Positions 20,657 through 31,467 of a stretch of DNA of 64,000 nt are shown here, one piece after another. The stretch is from Fennellomyces sp. T-0311 (taxonomy: Eukaryota; Mucoromycota; Mucoromycetes; Mucorales; Lichtheimiaceae): positions 124,001 to 188,000 of the forward strand of contig JALLLT010000044.1 in assembly GCA_025266875.1 (NCBI GenBank). The letters run 5' to 3'. A model generated the notes under the pieces. The model was not told the DNA's origin. It was given only the letters and a program-made list of their open reading frames with translations, and searched no databases. How positions within the stretch are numbered: the first letter of the stretch is position 1; each line of letters begins with the position of its first letter. Made by a program: the position numbers and the translations under genes.

Positions 20657-21747
20657 GCGATCCCGGCCATCTGCTCGTGCCCAAAAAGAAAGAACCATCC
20701 CTCCTGAAGGTTTTTTTTTTATAATAAAGTTTTTTTTTTCGCAAATAAGATTTATTGAGCAAAAGCGTCTTCTGATACACGGCATTGGCTGCCTATTTCT
20801 TACCATATAAGGTATCAGTACGCAGACTTCAGATTTTTACCATATAGGGAATCTGGACATATACTGAGATTAAAAAGTATGCGCTGATGCGCCGGATTGT
20901 CCGGATTGTCTGGATTATTTCCCATAGTGAAAGTGTCCGTTGCATCACTGCACACCAGGTGAGGAATCCCCTACTAGGAAGGTAGGGGATTCTTAAGAAT
21001 CTTTTGTTGGAGGATAAGACGCAGCTCGTACCCCCGGTTTCCAGAGTGAAAGCTGCATGGAGAACTGCATAATTGCTTGAAAAAGATGGATGCGGTGACT
21101 TTCTGCATGTTTCTGCACCAGCATGCAGAGTGCTGTATAAGCAATTTGTAATTTTTGTGAACGACCAATTTTATTTTCAGAAATGGTGCTGATGCAGCAA
21201 TGTCGAAATGGAATGGAGGAGAAGTCTTTAACAAGCGGTGTTGAGTTTACAAAGGGTAGTCAATATTTCAGTACCATGAGAAACTTTAAAACTGGTGCCT
21301 TATATCGGCAATCCGACGCACATGGTGCATCAGCAAGAAAAAAGGAAGTTGGATGCGTTGTAGTATAGCGTCACGCATTGTACGAAAAGAAGTATACACG
21401 ACTCTAGCACATATTGGTATTGTGCTATTGAAATAGTGATCTGTGTTCCTGTACACTTTACATATATAGAAGAGCCTAATAAAGCCAAGACAGCAAAATG
21501 CACGGTTCACATTGCACATGACGGTCCATAACAAATTAGTAACTAATTGTAATGCAATGCTGCCAAGGCAAACACTGCTGTGTTGAGACTTAGTCGCTAT
21601 GACAGTGCCAAGACAGATCGATATGAACTTGCCAAGGTAAACGGCCATGGTGATGTAGAAACGGTGCCAATGATGCTGCCAAGATGAATGACCAATGTGG
21701 CGAAGCATAATGGGACATTTTTTATTATTCGTGCATTGACGAAAGAC

Positions 21748-21755
21748 TATATAAG
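21748..21755 (+). promoter_or_regulatory. TATA box of Plavaka A transposase
   Basis: TATATAAG lies 60 bp upstream of the transposase ATG at 21808. Confidence 0.5.
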
Positions 21756-22030
21756 AAGAATGTTCGAGCAGTAGGTATGGTATCAAATCGTACCTACCGT
21801 TTCTAAAATGTCAACAAGATCCTATGGGTGCTCACACCGGTGCAATTAAATTTTTTTTTAGCCTTTTGCCGTAATATGCTTTTTGGCGACTACCTTTTTC
21901 CGTAATATGCTTTTTGGTAGCTTGGTGTCACGGATTAGGTCACATGTGCTCCACAAAGGCTGAGGTGGTTCAAAAGTGTTAACATACCCTCCACAGGCCT
22001 CGGCCTACAGTTTATCCTGACACTTTTACA

Positions 22031-23636
22031 ATGACAATCCTCGATGACACGATGATCTTTTACACCACTCAAATTCAAGTGAACAACATAATGATTGAAC
22101 TCTTGATCGCCGAGGATGAGAGAAATAATAGTCGCTTGGAGCAAATCGATGAAGAAGACAATGTAGTTCTTACGGCACTCGCTTACCAATATCTCGAATT
22201 TGAAAGCATTTCGTTCGAATGCATCGCGAACATTGCCATGCAGTCGTCTCTTGCGATGAGAATCGTTTATCAAGATATTTTCTATGAGATTTTCCGCGCG
22301 TCCCCCGTTTTCATGACAGCAGTTTCAGTTCGTCGACCACGTCAACGAACTTATCAGACATATACTTGGTGGACTGTTCGCCATCCAAGCTTAAATGACA
22401 ACATCAATACTCCAGAAAACGATAGGTTCAAGACCCACTATCGTATTACCCTTGCAGCGTTTGAACGACTAGTGAATGTACTGTCACTCTGTCCAGAGTA
22501 TGCGGTCAGCGCTAGTCGCGGTGGTTATCCCACGGAGGTGCAAGTAGCGGTCGTGCTTTGGCGGTTTGCCAATGCGCTCTTTGGCTTCCGTCTCTTGAAA
22601 AACATGCTGGGTATCACTGATGGATCTGTCAACAAATTCACCAATCGTTTTGTCAAAGCAATGACACGAATCGCTCCACAATTCATCAACTGGCCATTTA
22701 ACGACAGTGAACGCACAACAGCTATTGCCCAGGGTTTCGAGAGCTTAGGTGGCCCACAATCGCGGCGTCTTCCACGTGTGATAGGTGCTATGGATGGCAA
22801 GTTGGTAGTTATCCAAAAGCCAAAAGAACACGGAAACAGATTTGTGGATCGCAAAAACAATGCGTCTCTTTTGTTGCTTGCTGTCTGCGACTACCAAAAG
22901 CGCTTCACTTATGTTAGAACTGGCGAATCTGGTACGTATTATACAATATATCAATAGGTGATGTAATAAGTGCTGTATTCTGTAGGACGTGTACACGATG
23001 CACGAGCATTTACGTCCAGTGCATTATATCAGAACTTGATCAACATGCCAGAAAGCATGTGCATGGACGGTACATACATCATCGCAGGTTAGTTGATTTA
23101 AAAATGTAATAGTTCACGATGAAGTTGATTGTTGAATGCTACTAGATGCTGCATTTCCTTTAATGCCTACGGTCCTGACACCTTTTCCGCAGAACTCGAC
23201 GAATGCTCTTCACAAACAGTTCAACACGATCTTCTCGGAAACAAGAGGTAAGATTGAACACGCATTCGGTGCTTTGGTTTCTCGCTGGCGTACCTTGTGG
23301 AAGCACCTTTATATGCTCGATGAAGAACGTATGGCTAGGACCATTCTTGCTTGCTGCGTCCTACATAATATATGTATCGATGCCAACGATGTCGAAGAGG
23401 AAGAGTCGACACCTACGCACAGTGACGTAGAAGCTGTATATGAGCAGTTTGAAGCCGATGATGATCGCCATGGTTCAGGTGGTGATGCTGTAATTGTAAG
23501 TTTACCAGCAGATCGATCTGAACGCTTCTCTGTCTTGTCCTCTCAAGAAGCAAGAAGACAGCAAAACCAGCTAAGAGCCGATGGTCGTGCACTTCGACAA
23601 GCTCTTTTGGAGCAGCTGATACCACAAGCTAGATAG
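22031..23636 (+). CDS. Harbinger DDE transposase
   Basis: Nuclease of the PIF/Harbinger family (DDE_Tnp_4 type). Three exons: introns at 22932-22985 and 23088-23145 restore a continuous frame. Residues about 130-220 form the helix-turn-helix-like region (FERLVNVLSLCPEY, GYPTEVQVAVVLWRFAN). Catalytic motifs: GAMDGKLVVI (D), GESGRVHDARAF (D) and RGKIEHAFGALVSRWR (E). The family works with the Myb-like partner encoded on the other strand, which binds DNA and aids nuclear import. Start taken at the ATG at 22031; no stops or frameshifts seen. The C-terminal tail is Q/R-rich. Confidence 0.9.
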
Positions 23637-23712
23637 CAGGTCAAAGAGCGAAAGTCAGTAATACCATTTATGATTATACCTAGAGTATTTTTAATGGCCA
23701 ATAACACTATTT

Positions 23713-24900
23713 TTATTCATCATTTGCATTACCATGATGGGATGATTCGGCATCACTATCAGCACCAGGGTTGGTAAGTCGCCCATTGATTAAATTCAAG
23801 AGCGATTGGTTCGTCCTGGTGAGCTCGTCAACTCTTCTCATAAGTGCGACGTGCCGGCGTTCTTGGTCATCATTCTCCAGTCGACGACGCTGAGCAACTC
23901 TCTGCTCAAATTCAAACAGATCGGATCGTCGTTCCATCCGATCCAAATCACGATCTTCGCGCATTCATGACAAGAGGTCGAAGTTCACCCTTTCAACCAT
24001 TTGCTCGAAGTTGGTAATGTTACTTTCGAGCACGCGTTGTACCTCTTCAACGTCCAGCACTGTTTGGCGACCACGGCCAATTCCGGGGCGCGCGGATAGC
24101 GTAATGCGGGAACTGTGGGTACGTGTTGCCGTAGGTGTTTGTATGGGTGCAGGGGCCGGGGTAGGAGTGAAAGCGGATGCGGGAGCGGGAGTAGGTGTAG
24201 GAGTAGGAGCAGGAGTGAATGTGGGTGTGGGTGTGGGAGCTGGAGTAGGTGTAGGCACGGGAGTAGGTGTTGGTGATGTCGGCCTTTGCATTGGCATCTC
24301 ATGAACTTCACCTTCACTGTCCTCTTCTCTGGCACTCTCGTCTTGCTGCTGCTGCTCTTCCTCTCGGCGCAAGTACACGGTCATGTCTCCAGTGTGATTG
24401 ATATTCATAGTTTCAATCACGACATGAGGATGCGTGGCCACATCATTTTTCAATATCTGACCGACTGTATCGTAATACACCCAGTCGATCATCGGATGGG
24501 TGCCACCTATACCACTTGCACCTACACGATTCCTTTCGTCCTTGTATTTTTTTGCAAAGCTTTTCCACTTGTCTTGGATGCGTGAAAGATTAACGAGTCC
24601 AAGAAAGCCAGCAACGTCGAAGGGAGGATTCTCTAATTGCTGATAATCAGTGCGTATTCTTTCCTTCAGTTGCTCCAAAATGTCGCCCCAGATTCGGTTT
24701 CGGCCGTTTGGATCTTGGTGATCCTGCAGGCAATCGTAATGTGTACCCAGCAATTGCAAAAGAATGCCAACTGCTTCTTTGGGCCAAGTGATGTTTGGAT
24801 CGCTATTAGGTGCTGGACTTCTTGTAGTTGCACGGGTTTCATTAAGACTGAATACTCCTGTGCCTGGAACACGGTTATTTCGTCGGGGAGGCATTGTCAA
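23713..24900 (-). pseudogene. Harbinger Myb/SANT-like partner, one in-frame stop
   Basis: DNA-binding accessory protein of the element. The Myb/SANT-like trihelix region lies near residues 40-140 (TWPKEAVGILLQLLGTHYD, FLGLVNLSRIQDKWKSFAKKY). A long Thr-Pro/Ala-Pro linker follows (near 24110-24280), then a charged C-terminal helix rich in R, E and Q (DRMERRSDLFEFEQRV). The frame is broken by a single TGA at 23965-23967, after which it continues uninterrupted to 23713. Either this is a nonsense mutation, or the short upstream product is enough. The start is the ATG whose last base is 24900. Confidence 0.8.
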
Positions 24901-27900
24901 AATGTACTTTCAGGATAAAGATAAAGCAATAGTCAACTGTGTAGGCAAAACTGTTTATTGAGATGATCAAAATGGGTATGGGACACTTTAGCAATGCCAA
25001 AAATGGTCATAAGGAGGCAGAAAACCCTGGTCAACACCCGGGTTTTTCACTGTCGCTACCCATATTGAGATACTAAAGTGGCTTCAAGTGTACACAGCGT
25101 AGAGAGGTAAGTATTTGCAGTAGTACGGTGGCGGCACTTTAGATTACCAAAAAGCGTATTACGGAAAAAGGTAGTTGCCAAAAAGCGTATTACGGCAAAA
25201 GGCTAAAAAAAAAATTTAATTGCACTGGTGTGAGCACCCTATATGTGTTACTGTGAACTTTGCCGAGGCAGAAACCCCAATGGGGCTATTGTCAACCAGC
25301 GAACATATAATGGACACCAGCGTGCCAGCGCCACCAATGCCATTGCCGCCATTGTATCGACTCGCGTTGATAATGGTATGCCTGAATTCATGCGAGTGTT
25401 GATGGCAATCTAACTTACCTGTATTCCTTCAGATGGTGATACTACCATGATGCATAGTGAGCCTGACGACGATGATTTTGGTGAGCCTGCACCGATGGTT
25501 GTCAATGGTAGGTTCATGTAAGCTAAATACCGAAGCAAAACATTCATACCAATTTATAGAAGAACCACTGGTCCAAACATTTGACATTTGCGATCCTGGG
25601 ATCAGTGATCAAAATGAAATGAACGAAGCCGTCGATGTCGAGTTCGGGCACGCAGTTGAGGATGATGAAGGTTTGTGAAATTAATGGATCTGTAGAGGAA
25701 GCGAAGTAGTGTTGACCGCAAAACGTTTAGATCAAGAAATTGTAGATGGTACCAGCCTTCAGGATCATATCCCTGATTCGCTATTGTTCGTCTTTGCTTT
25801 CCTTGTGTTGTTCCAATTGTATCACATATCCGAGAGAGCTGCCGTCATCCTCATCGGCTTCTGCGTATCCTTGATCCATTCCCAATCGAGAGATTTGTTG
25901 CCATCCGTGCCAGAAACGATCACCAGTCTGTGAAGATGGATCGGCTTCACCCGTCTTACCGAAGATCTCCGCATGTACAGTGCTTGCCCCACGTGCCATG
26001 CCATTTACCCTCTGCCTAGCCCAGCTATGTGCATGAATGTCGACTTGTCCATTTGCGGCACACGGCTTCTGAAGCAAACATTAAGCAACCGAATCTCGCA
26101 GACACCCATTAAGCAGTATGCTTACTATCCATTGAGGAAAAGTTTGGAGCGGCTTTTCAGTCGCGAAGGCTTCGAAGACAGCATCAATGAATGGAGACAA
26201 TACCAGTATTGACCGGGTGTTTTCACAGATGTATACGACGGTATGCGCTGGCGGTCGCTCCGGGATAATGATGGTCTTCCTTTTGTTGAGCACCCACACT
26301 CGTTAATGCTTACGCTCAACATTGACTGGTTCTCTCCTTTTAACGGTACTTACTCCATCGGCGCCATATATCTCATTGTCAACAATTTGCCTCGAGCCGA
26401 ACGCTATAAAATCGAGAACGTGATCCTTGTCGGTGTCATACCTGGACCAAAGGAACCACACACCTATGAAATGAACCATTACGTGGAGCCACTTGTCGAC
26501 GATTTCCAGCGGCTTCGTGATGGAATTCTGATGTCAACACACCAAAGTCGTGATCGTGTGATGGTTCGAGCAGCATTATTCAACATTGCCTGCGACATTC
26601 CCGCCAGTCACAAAGTCGCTGGCTTCACCAGTCATTGCAGCACGCGCGCATGCAATAAATGTACGCGAGAATTTGTTGTCTTCCCTGGTACCACGAAACT
26701 TGACTATTCCGGCTATACTCTTGGTGAATTGAGAACGAAGGAGCGCAACGCACATGATGCCGAGCGCTGAGCACAGAAAACCTCATCAGCTGGGCGCTAT
26801 AGAGTCGAGCGTGAAACAGAAACGCGGTATTCTCAAATCCACTGGCTTACATACTTTGATCCAGTGCGGGATACAGTTATCGATCCTATGCACAATCTCT
26901 TCCTCGGTACGGCTGAGCGAATGGTCTGCATATGGAGAAGCCGCGGCCTACTGACTGACGCTGATGGCGTGACGATGCAGAAGCTGGCTGATGGAGTTGT
27001 CTTGCCTCCTGGTATTCCTACCTTGCAGCGAAAGATCGAGCGTAAGTTCGGCTTCATGACCGCTGCAGACTGGAAGGCGTGGTGTCTGGTATATTCTGCA
27101 TTTGTTTTGAAAGGGGTCCTTGCTGGTAACTATTATCGGCATTGGATGCTCTTTGTGTCTGCCTGCCGCCTCCTCGCCAAGACTGTCATCACATATGCCG
27201 AAATTGACGAAGCTCAAGACTTGCTGATACGATTCGTACGTGGCTGCGCGCGGTTGTACAGTGTTGAATCGATTACCCCAAATATGCACTTGCACTTGTA
27301 CTTGAGCCGCACCATCCAAGACTTTGGACCAATCTATGCATTTTGGGTTTTCAGTTTTGAGCGATATAACGGCTACATGAAGAATGCTGAAACGAACCAG
27401 AAGGATGCCTTTGAACTGACGTTCATGAAGCGGTTCATCGAAAAAACTGGTGCTGTTGACTTTGTCCGCTACAATATTCGCGAAAGCGTTGCTCAGCATC
27501 CCGTCTATGGCCGCATTCTACTCCAGATTGCCGGCCAGTTGCGCCGTCGACCCACCGAAACAAACGCTGCAGATTTCGACCCAGTTCGCTTTGGTTCCCA
27601 TTCTTCCGATGTCAGTGCCAAGGCCTGTGGCAGTGAGGCCTTACCACCGGACACCTTTGAGTCTATGCGTCATGGTCGGAAAGTGATCGCAAGCACCCTG
27701 CTGTACGGATCCCTGCTGCAGCATTACCGCCGCCACTACGAAGGGGAAGCATTCCATTGCCTCAACAGCATCGAGAAGTTCCAAACGATAGAGATCTACG
27801 GACAGACGTACAGGTCAGCAACAGCCCGATCGATTTGAGGATCACACATACAGGCCTTGTTTGAGCAGGGTAACCATGTTGTTGCCTGGACTGGCCAAGT

Positions 27901-28222
27901 GCAGTACTACTTCAGCAGTGAAATTGTCCACAATCACAGCATCGTCAAGCACTACTTCGTGTATGTCCGCTGGTACCGCACCCAGGCCTCACCACAGCAC
28001 TTTGAAAGAGAAGGCCTAGAGGAATAGCGTAACAGTTTTATGACGGATGACTTCCGGTGCATCTTGCCAGTACACAGAATCTTGAGCCAAGTCGCCGTTG
28101 TTGCTTATGGTGCCCAGACAAATCATGACAGCGCAACGATGGTTGTGATTCCGTTGGTGCGTAGAAGCGTTGCGTAGTGAAAAAAAAAATAAAAGTAAAA
28201 GAAGGGAAGCAAGCGGGCTTTA

Positions 28223-29078
28223 TTATGCCCAGTCGGGCAATGCATCTCGTACTTTTTGAGAAAGCACAGCGTCTTCGTCCACAACTGGCTTTCTTTCTCG
28301 CTGTTGCCGTCCAGGCACTTTTTTGCTCGCCTCAACAAGCCTATCCAGCTCGTTGATGTACTCCACAGCCTGTGGCATTACGGCGTTCAAGTCAGCATGA
28401 TGCTACCGTTTTCACGAAACAAAAAAGCTTTTACCTTCGCACTGCGGAATCCAGGTTTCCGAACCCAAAGGATCGCGTCTGACTCCGGATCCAAGATCTC
28501 CGGAGACATGCACTCCCTCCGAAGGAGGTCTTCTCCATTCGGGAACCTTTCCTTCAAGGATGCTGCGTTTTGTGCGCGAGCATCCTTGCGCGCCTTCATC
28601 TTCTGTTTTTCAGCGTAAGTAATCTGTATAAGCCTTAAAAAAAAGCTACCCAAAAGTACTCACGCTCCACACCCTCTTGTTGCGCGTCTTGTGCTTCTCA
28701 TCCTCACCAGCAACATGCAGACCCGCATTCACCCGATCTTGCTTCCTCAGCTCCTTTTGTTGGCCGGTAAAGTATTGGTGGATCTTTTTACGCAAGAATC
28801 CACCTTCCAGTGCACTTCGTCTATCACCGACCACAGCGGTATGGCAGCACGCAGCTATGGCTGCAGTTACCGACTCGTTGTGCTCTGCACGGAAGGTCAG
28901 ATTGTAATCATACCCTTGGCCACTGGGAAGAGAATCGTGGATGCGGGTGATGTTACTCTGGCAACGTTTTGTAAGTCGATGATATTGAAAGTATTGAATG
29001 TATTTTTCAAGTGTTCTTACAACAGCTTCTGCGCGGACCACATCATCCAATCCACGCACGGTACCCACCGCATCCTGC

Positions 29079-29110
<32 letters not shown>

Positions 29111-29287
29111 AGAAGCAATGTGCGACGCTAGGCCCTCAAGCTACTGCCGCAACGCATAGTTTTCGCCCCGCAAGGTATCGAATTGCCCTTGCAGGTCTTG
29201 AACGGCCGCACGCAATCCGGAAAGCTCCAGCGATTCTGCGTGCTGTTGGCACTCGTTGCTGTTGTTGTTGTTGTTGTTGGAAGACAT
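28223..29287 (-). pseudogene. Second gene of Plavaka A (coiled-coil protein)
   Basis: Convergent with the transposase. It starts MSSNNNNNN at 29287, then a leucine-rich coiled-coil-like stretch (LRAAVQDLQGQFDTL), an in-frame TAG at 29141-29143 and a poly-Q run. A conserved-looking middle follows (RAEAVVRTLEKYIQYFQYHR; LEGGFLRKKIHQYF). After an intron near 28630 a charged C-terminal part ends with VRDALPDWA and a stop at 28223. The C-terminal exon resembles the fragment at 30378-30572. It may be the DNA-binding or accessory protein of the element; I do not recognise a named domain. Confidence 0.6.
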
Positions 29288-29475
29288 CTAAAGGCTATCT
29301 AGGGATATTGATCTCTGGTGGGTGCTTTATCTTACTTTATAGGTGCGATCGAAGTAAGTGGATTAAAGAAAGTGAATGACAAGGAACTCATTTTATGCTG
29401 CTTTTATTGCAGATAGACATCACGCATGACTTCACGTTTGCCAAGTACAGCAGAACCGGGTTTTTTCTACAACGG

Positions 29476-29484
29476 TATATAAAG
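29476..29484 (+). promoter_or_regulatory. TATA box for the mini-gene
   Basis: TATATAAAG, followed by a pyrimidine-rich stretch and a series of short exon/intron-like segments from about 29555 onwards. Confidence 0.45.
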
Positions 29485-29724
29485 GGCGCAATTGCCGCTT
29501 TTCTTTCGTAACCTTCTCTTTCTTTTCCTGATCTTTTCTGCTTTCCGTCTACACAGGCTCTCATAATATCCGGTAAGATTTCTATTCTCTCTGTGATACT
29601 AACACCGTCCCAATAGCTAGTTCATCATGCTCCGTTAAAACAAAAGGTTAGTTTCCAACGCGGCAGCAGCGTCTTCTTTCTTACTAACGCGTTTCAATAC
29701 CAGTTCACCTTCGTTTACATTGCC

Positions 29725-29919
29725 ATGACTACAGGTTAGTGGTGTTGAGATTGCAATCTCTGAAGGATTAATGCTAATGATTCTTTGTTTCTCACAGACA
29801 TCTCACGGAATCCAAGTTGCGGCAAGTATCAACCGTTTTGTATTCACCATCGCATTGCTCCGGCCACCATCCTAGGCGTTACCTATAGCTGTTTAGACAT
29901 TGTAGCATTACTGCCATAA
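29725..29919 (+). CDS. Small spliced ORF in Plavaka A, 43 residues
   Basis: Too short for usual ORF calling. ATG ACT ACA G at 29725-29734 is followed by a textbook intron (29735-29797, GTTAGT to CTCACAG). The second exon continues in frame for 122 nt to TAA at 29917, with AATAAAAAATA directly after. The product has cysteines and histidines (SCGKYQPFCIHHR), possibly metal-binding. Upstream lie a TATA box (29476) and further intron-like segments that could form a spliced 5' leader. Function unknown; it could also be a non-coding spliced transcript. Confidence 0.4.
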
Positions 29920-30174
29920 TAATAAAAAATATATTTGAACCATGCAATCGTATTCCATCCAAATTGCTACCATTTAATTTTTTGGTCGTTCATAAACCAC
30001 TGCTACCAAATAATGCACTATAATTATGTATGCACAGCATCGCTGCTAAAAATCGATCGATTGAAAGCATATATTCTGTTACTCTTATGTATGTACCAGC
30101 AGGCTATGTGCATATAAGCGTTATGCAGTCTGCGTCTCTTTTTGTATCTTTGCATGCATTCTGCTTTTGGTTAG
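29920..30174. other. AT-rich 3' part of Plavaka A
   Basis: Nothing coding recognised. It leads into the block of inverted GAATCCCCTA motifs. Confidence 0.4.
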
Positions 30175-30307
30175 TGTTGAGGAATCCCCTAGTGGATTCT
30201 TATGGAACCTTTTTTCAACTGAGGAATCCCCTACTAGGTGATTCGCTAGGGGATTCTTGAGAATACCTTAGAGAATCCCCCACTTTTCAGATAGGGGATT
30301 CCTCACC
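30175..30307 (-). repeat. Plavaka A right end with subterminal repeats
   Basis: Five copies, in both orientations, of GAATCCCCTA or its complement within about 130 bp. The outermost pair matches the left end at 20958-21000. Confidence 0.65.
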
Positions 30308-30377
30308 CACTGCTCAGTGCACCCCCTTTGGAGAGCACCTGTGGTGCATAGTGTGTTCTGGCTGAAGTTACGAGATT

Positions 30378-30572
30378 TTGTGTTCTGACTATATTTATAT
30401 GCAGGTCGATGAGTTGTATGCTAGGCTCAAAGTGCTACGGGAGCTACAAACCAAAAAGCCTCTACACCATCTGCCTCGTCTAGCGTCCAAAGTGGACAGG
30501 GGAGAGTTGACCGATAAGCAGCGAAAGCTGTTGCCCAACTGGGCCATCAATTCTCCCGACGAAGCTATGTAG
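30378..30572 (+). pseudogene. C-terminal exon of a Plavaka second gene (copy B)
   Basis: After an acceptor (ATATGCAG near 30404) a 56-codon exon reads VDELYARLKVLRELQ to KQRKLLPNWA. It parallels the end of the Plavaka A second gene (INELDRLVEAS to VRDALPDWA). It is convergent with the transposase remnant at 31468-34520, as in copy A. The upstream exons are missing; Plavaka A ends about 70-100 bp to the left. This identification is an inference from a short match. Confidence 0.45.
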
Positions 30573-31467
30573 CGTCCTGAGGAATTTGATGAAAATGTAC
30601 AGGAATAAAAACACCAACGTGGTAGGGTGGTAGGGTTGGGCTTGGGACAAAAAAGATTGAGCTGTCTTTGGGCGCAAAAGTTGGGCATAAAGCTCATGGG
30701 TTAACAATCGTTAGCAACAGTCAAGGAGAACGGTAATTGTAAACTCATGAGTGCACAATGTTTTTACAATCTTATAGGGATCATGGTATTTGCGCATAAC
30801 TCCTATTCAAGAAAACATGGACTGAAAAGAAAGAGTGTCAAAAATTTTATTTCTGGGATACAGGCTTACTAGAAAAGTAAGGACGCTTCTAAAATACCAT
30901 GGTGCCCTGAGGCGGTGCCTTTCATATTTCCGTTGGTTGAATGGTCCGCCTCTGGATCATATCAGACAATTCCCGAGCCAACTTACCTATGTTTATACTT
31001 AAATGGATCATTATCGCTTCGTATAAAAAAAACAGTGTCACATAATTTCATAGCCAGTTAAAGACGAATCAAGTTATAGCAGACGTTCTCTCTCGTGTGA
31101 TCGAATGATAAGCATCGATTGCTTCCGAAGTAGTGCAAAGGCGCGCATCTAAGGACGTTCTCCTGAATAGCTACACTAGGCTTAGATTCCTAAGGCATAG
31201 AAGTATAAGTATATAGAATAGTGGAAGGAGTGAAGTGCGGGCAATGAAGACATAAGTAGAAAAAAGTACATAAACATAAGATATAGGGATAGAGAATGAA
31301 AATAAATAATAGGAAGCATAAAGCATAAGGCATAAGAAGGAATTGGCATAGGACATATAGGCGTATTTTCATGGTAGTAGAAATCAGAATAAAAGGAAAA
31401 CTAATGATGGAAGTCGGGAATGTATGAAGCAATGAAGGTAAAAATATAATGAACGGAATGGAGGCGA
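30573..31467. other. Spacer between convergent Plavaka B genes
   Basis: AT-rich, with only low-complexity frames (for example long Y/F/S-rich ones near 31200-31430). No feature recognised. Confidence 0.4.

Larger units (their letters stand above)
21826..25239 (+). mobile_element. PIF/Harbinger transposon
   Basis: A 3414-bp element flanked by the 3-bp duplication TAT (21823-21825 and 25240-25242). Its TIRs are about 94 bp (21826-21919 and 25145-25239). Each starts GGGTGCTCACACC, has a poly-T stretch and carries two tandem copies of a CCGTAATAYGCTTTTTGG unit. Inside are the two hallmark genes, a DDE transposase (+) and a Myb/SANT-like DNA-binding protein (-), arranged tail to tail. Confidence 0.92.
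21808..28177 (+). pseudogene. Plavaka-type transposase, interrupted and decayed
   Basis: CMC-superfamily DDE transposase. The start MSTRSY is followed by a nested Harbinger element (21826-25239). Right of the insert the frame resumes with the N-terminal zinc finger MCYCELCRGRNPNG. Short introns lie near 25375-25431, 25509-25556 and 25674-25696. A second zinc cluster lies near 25970-26080 (CPTCHAIYP). The catalytic domain has LTLNIDWF (D), DPMHNLFLG (D) and FERYNGYMK (E), and a C-terminal domain runs to the stop at 28175. Five in-frame stops interrupt otherwise continuous sequence: TGA at 25931, 26210, 26768 and 27836, and TAG at 28025. There are no frameshifts between 25709 and 28177. The gene is dead, but its frame is well preserved. 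Confidence 0.85.
20958..30307 (+). mobile_element. Plavaka-type CMC transposon A with nested Harbinger
   Basis: Both ends carry GGTGAGGAATCCCCTA in inverted orientation (left from 20958, right ending 30307). Extra copies of the GAATCCCCTA/TAGGGGATTC motif lie inside the right end (30175-30307). CA on each side may be a 2-bp duplication. It holds a Plavaka-type transposase on the plus strand, a coiled-coil second gene on the minus strand and a tiny spliced gene. Without the Harbinger insert it is about 5.9 kb. Ends are inferred from the shared motifs and gene content. Confidence 0.65.

Noticed and set aside
24011..24304. Long Gly-Val/Ala-rich frame on the plus strand
   Set aside because: It is the antisense of the Thr-Pro/Ala-Pro linker of the Harbinger Myb-like gene.
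21808..28177. Alternative genetic code in which TGA is sense
   Set aside because: Host genes at both ends contain no in-frame TGA, and the stops also include TAG and TAA together with frameshifts in the transposon genes; decay is simpler.
31190..31432. Hydrophobic Y/F/L-rich frame resembling a membrane protein
   Set aside because: Arises from AT-rich simple sequence in a spacer; no conserved pattern and no splice or start context.
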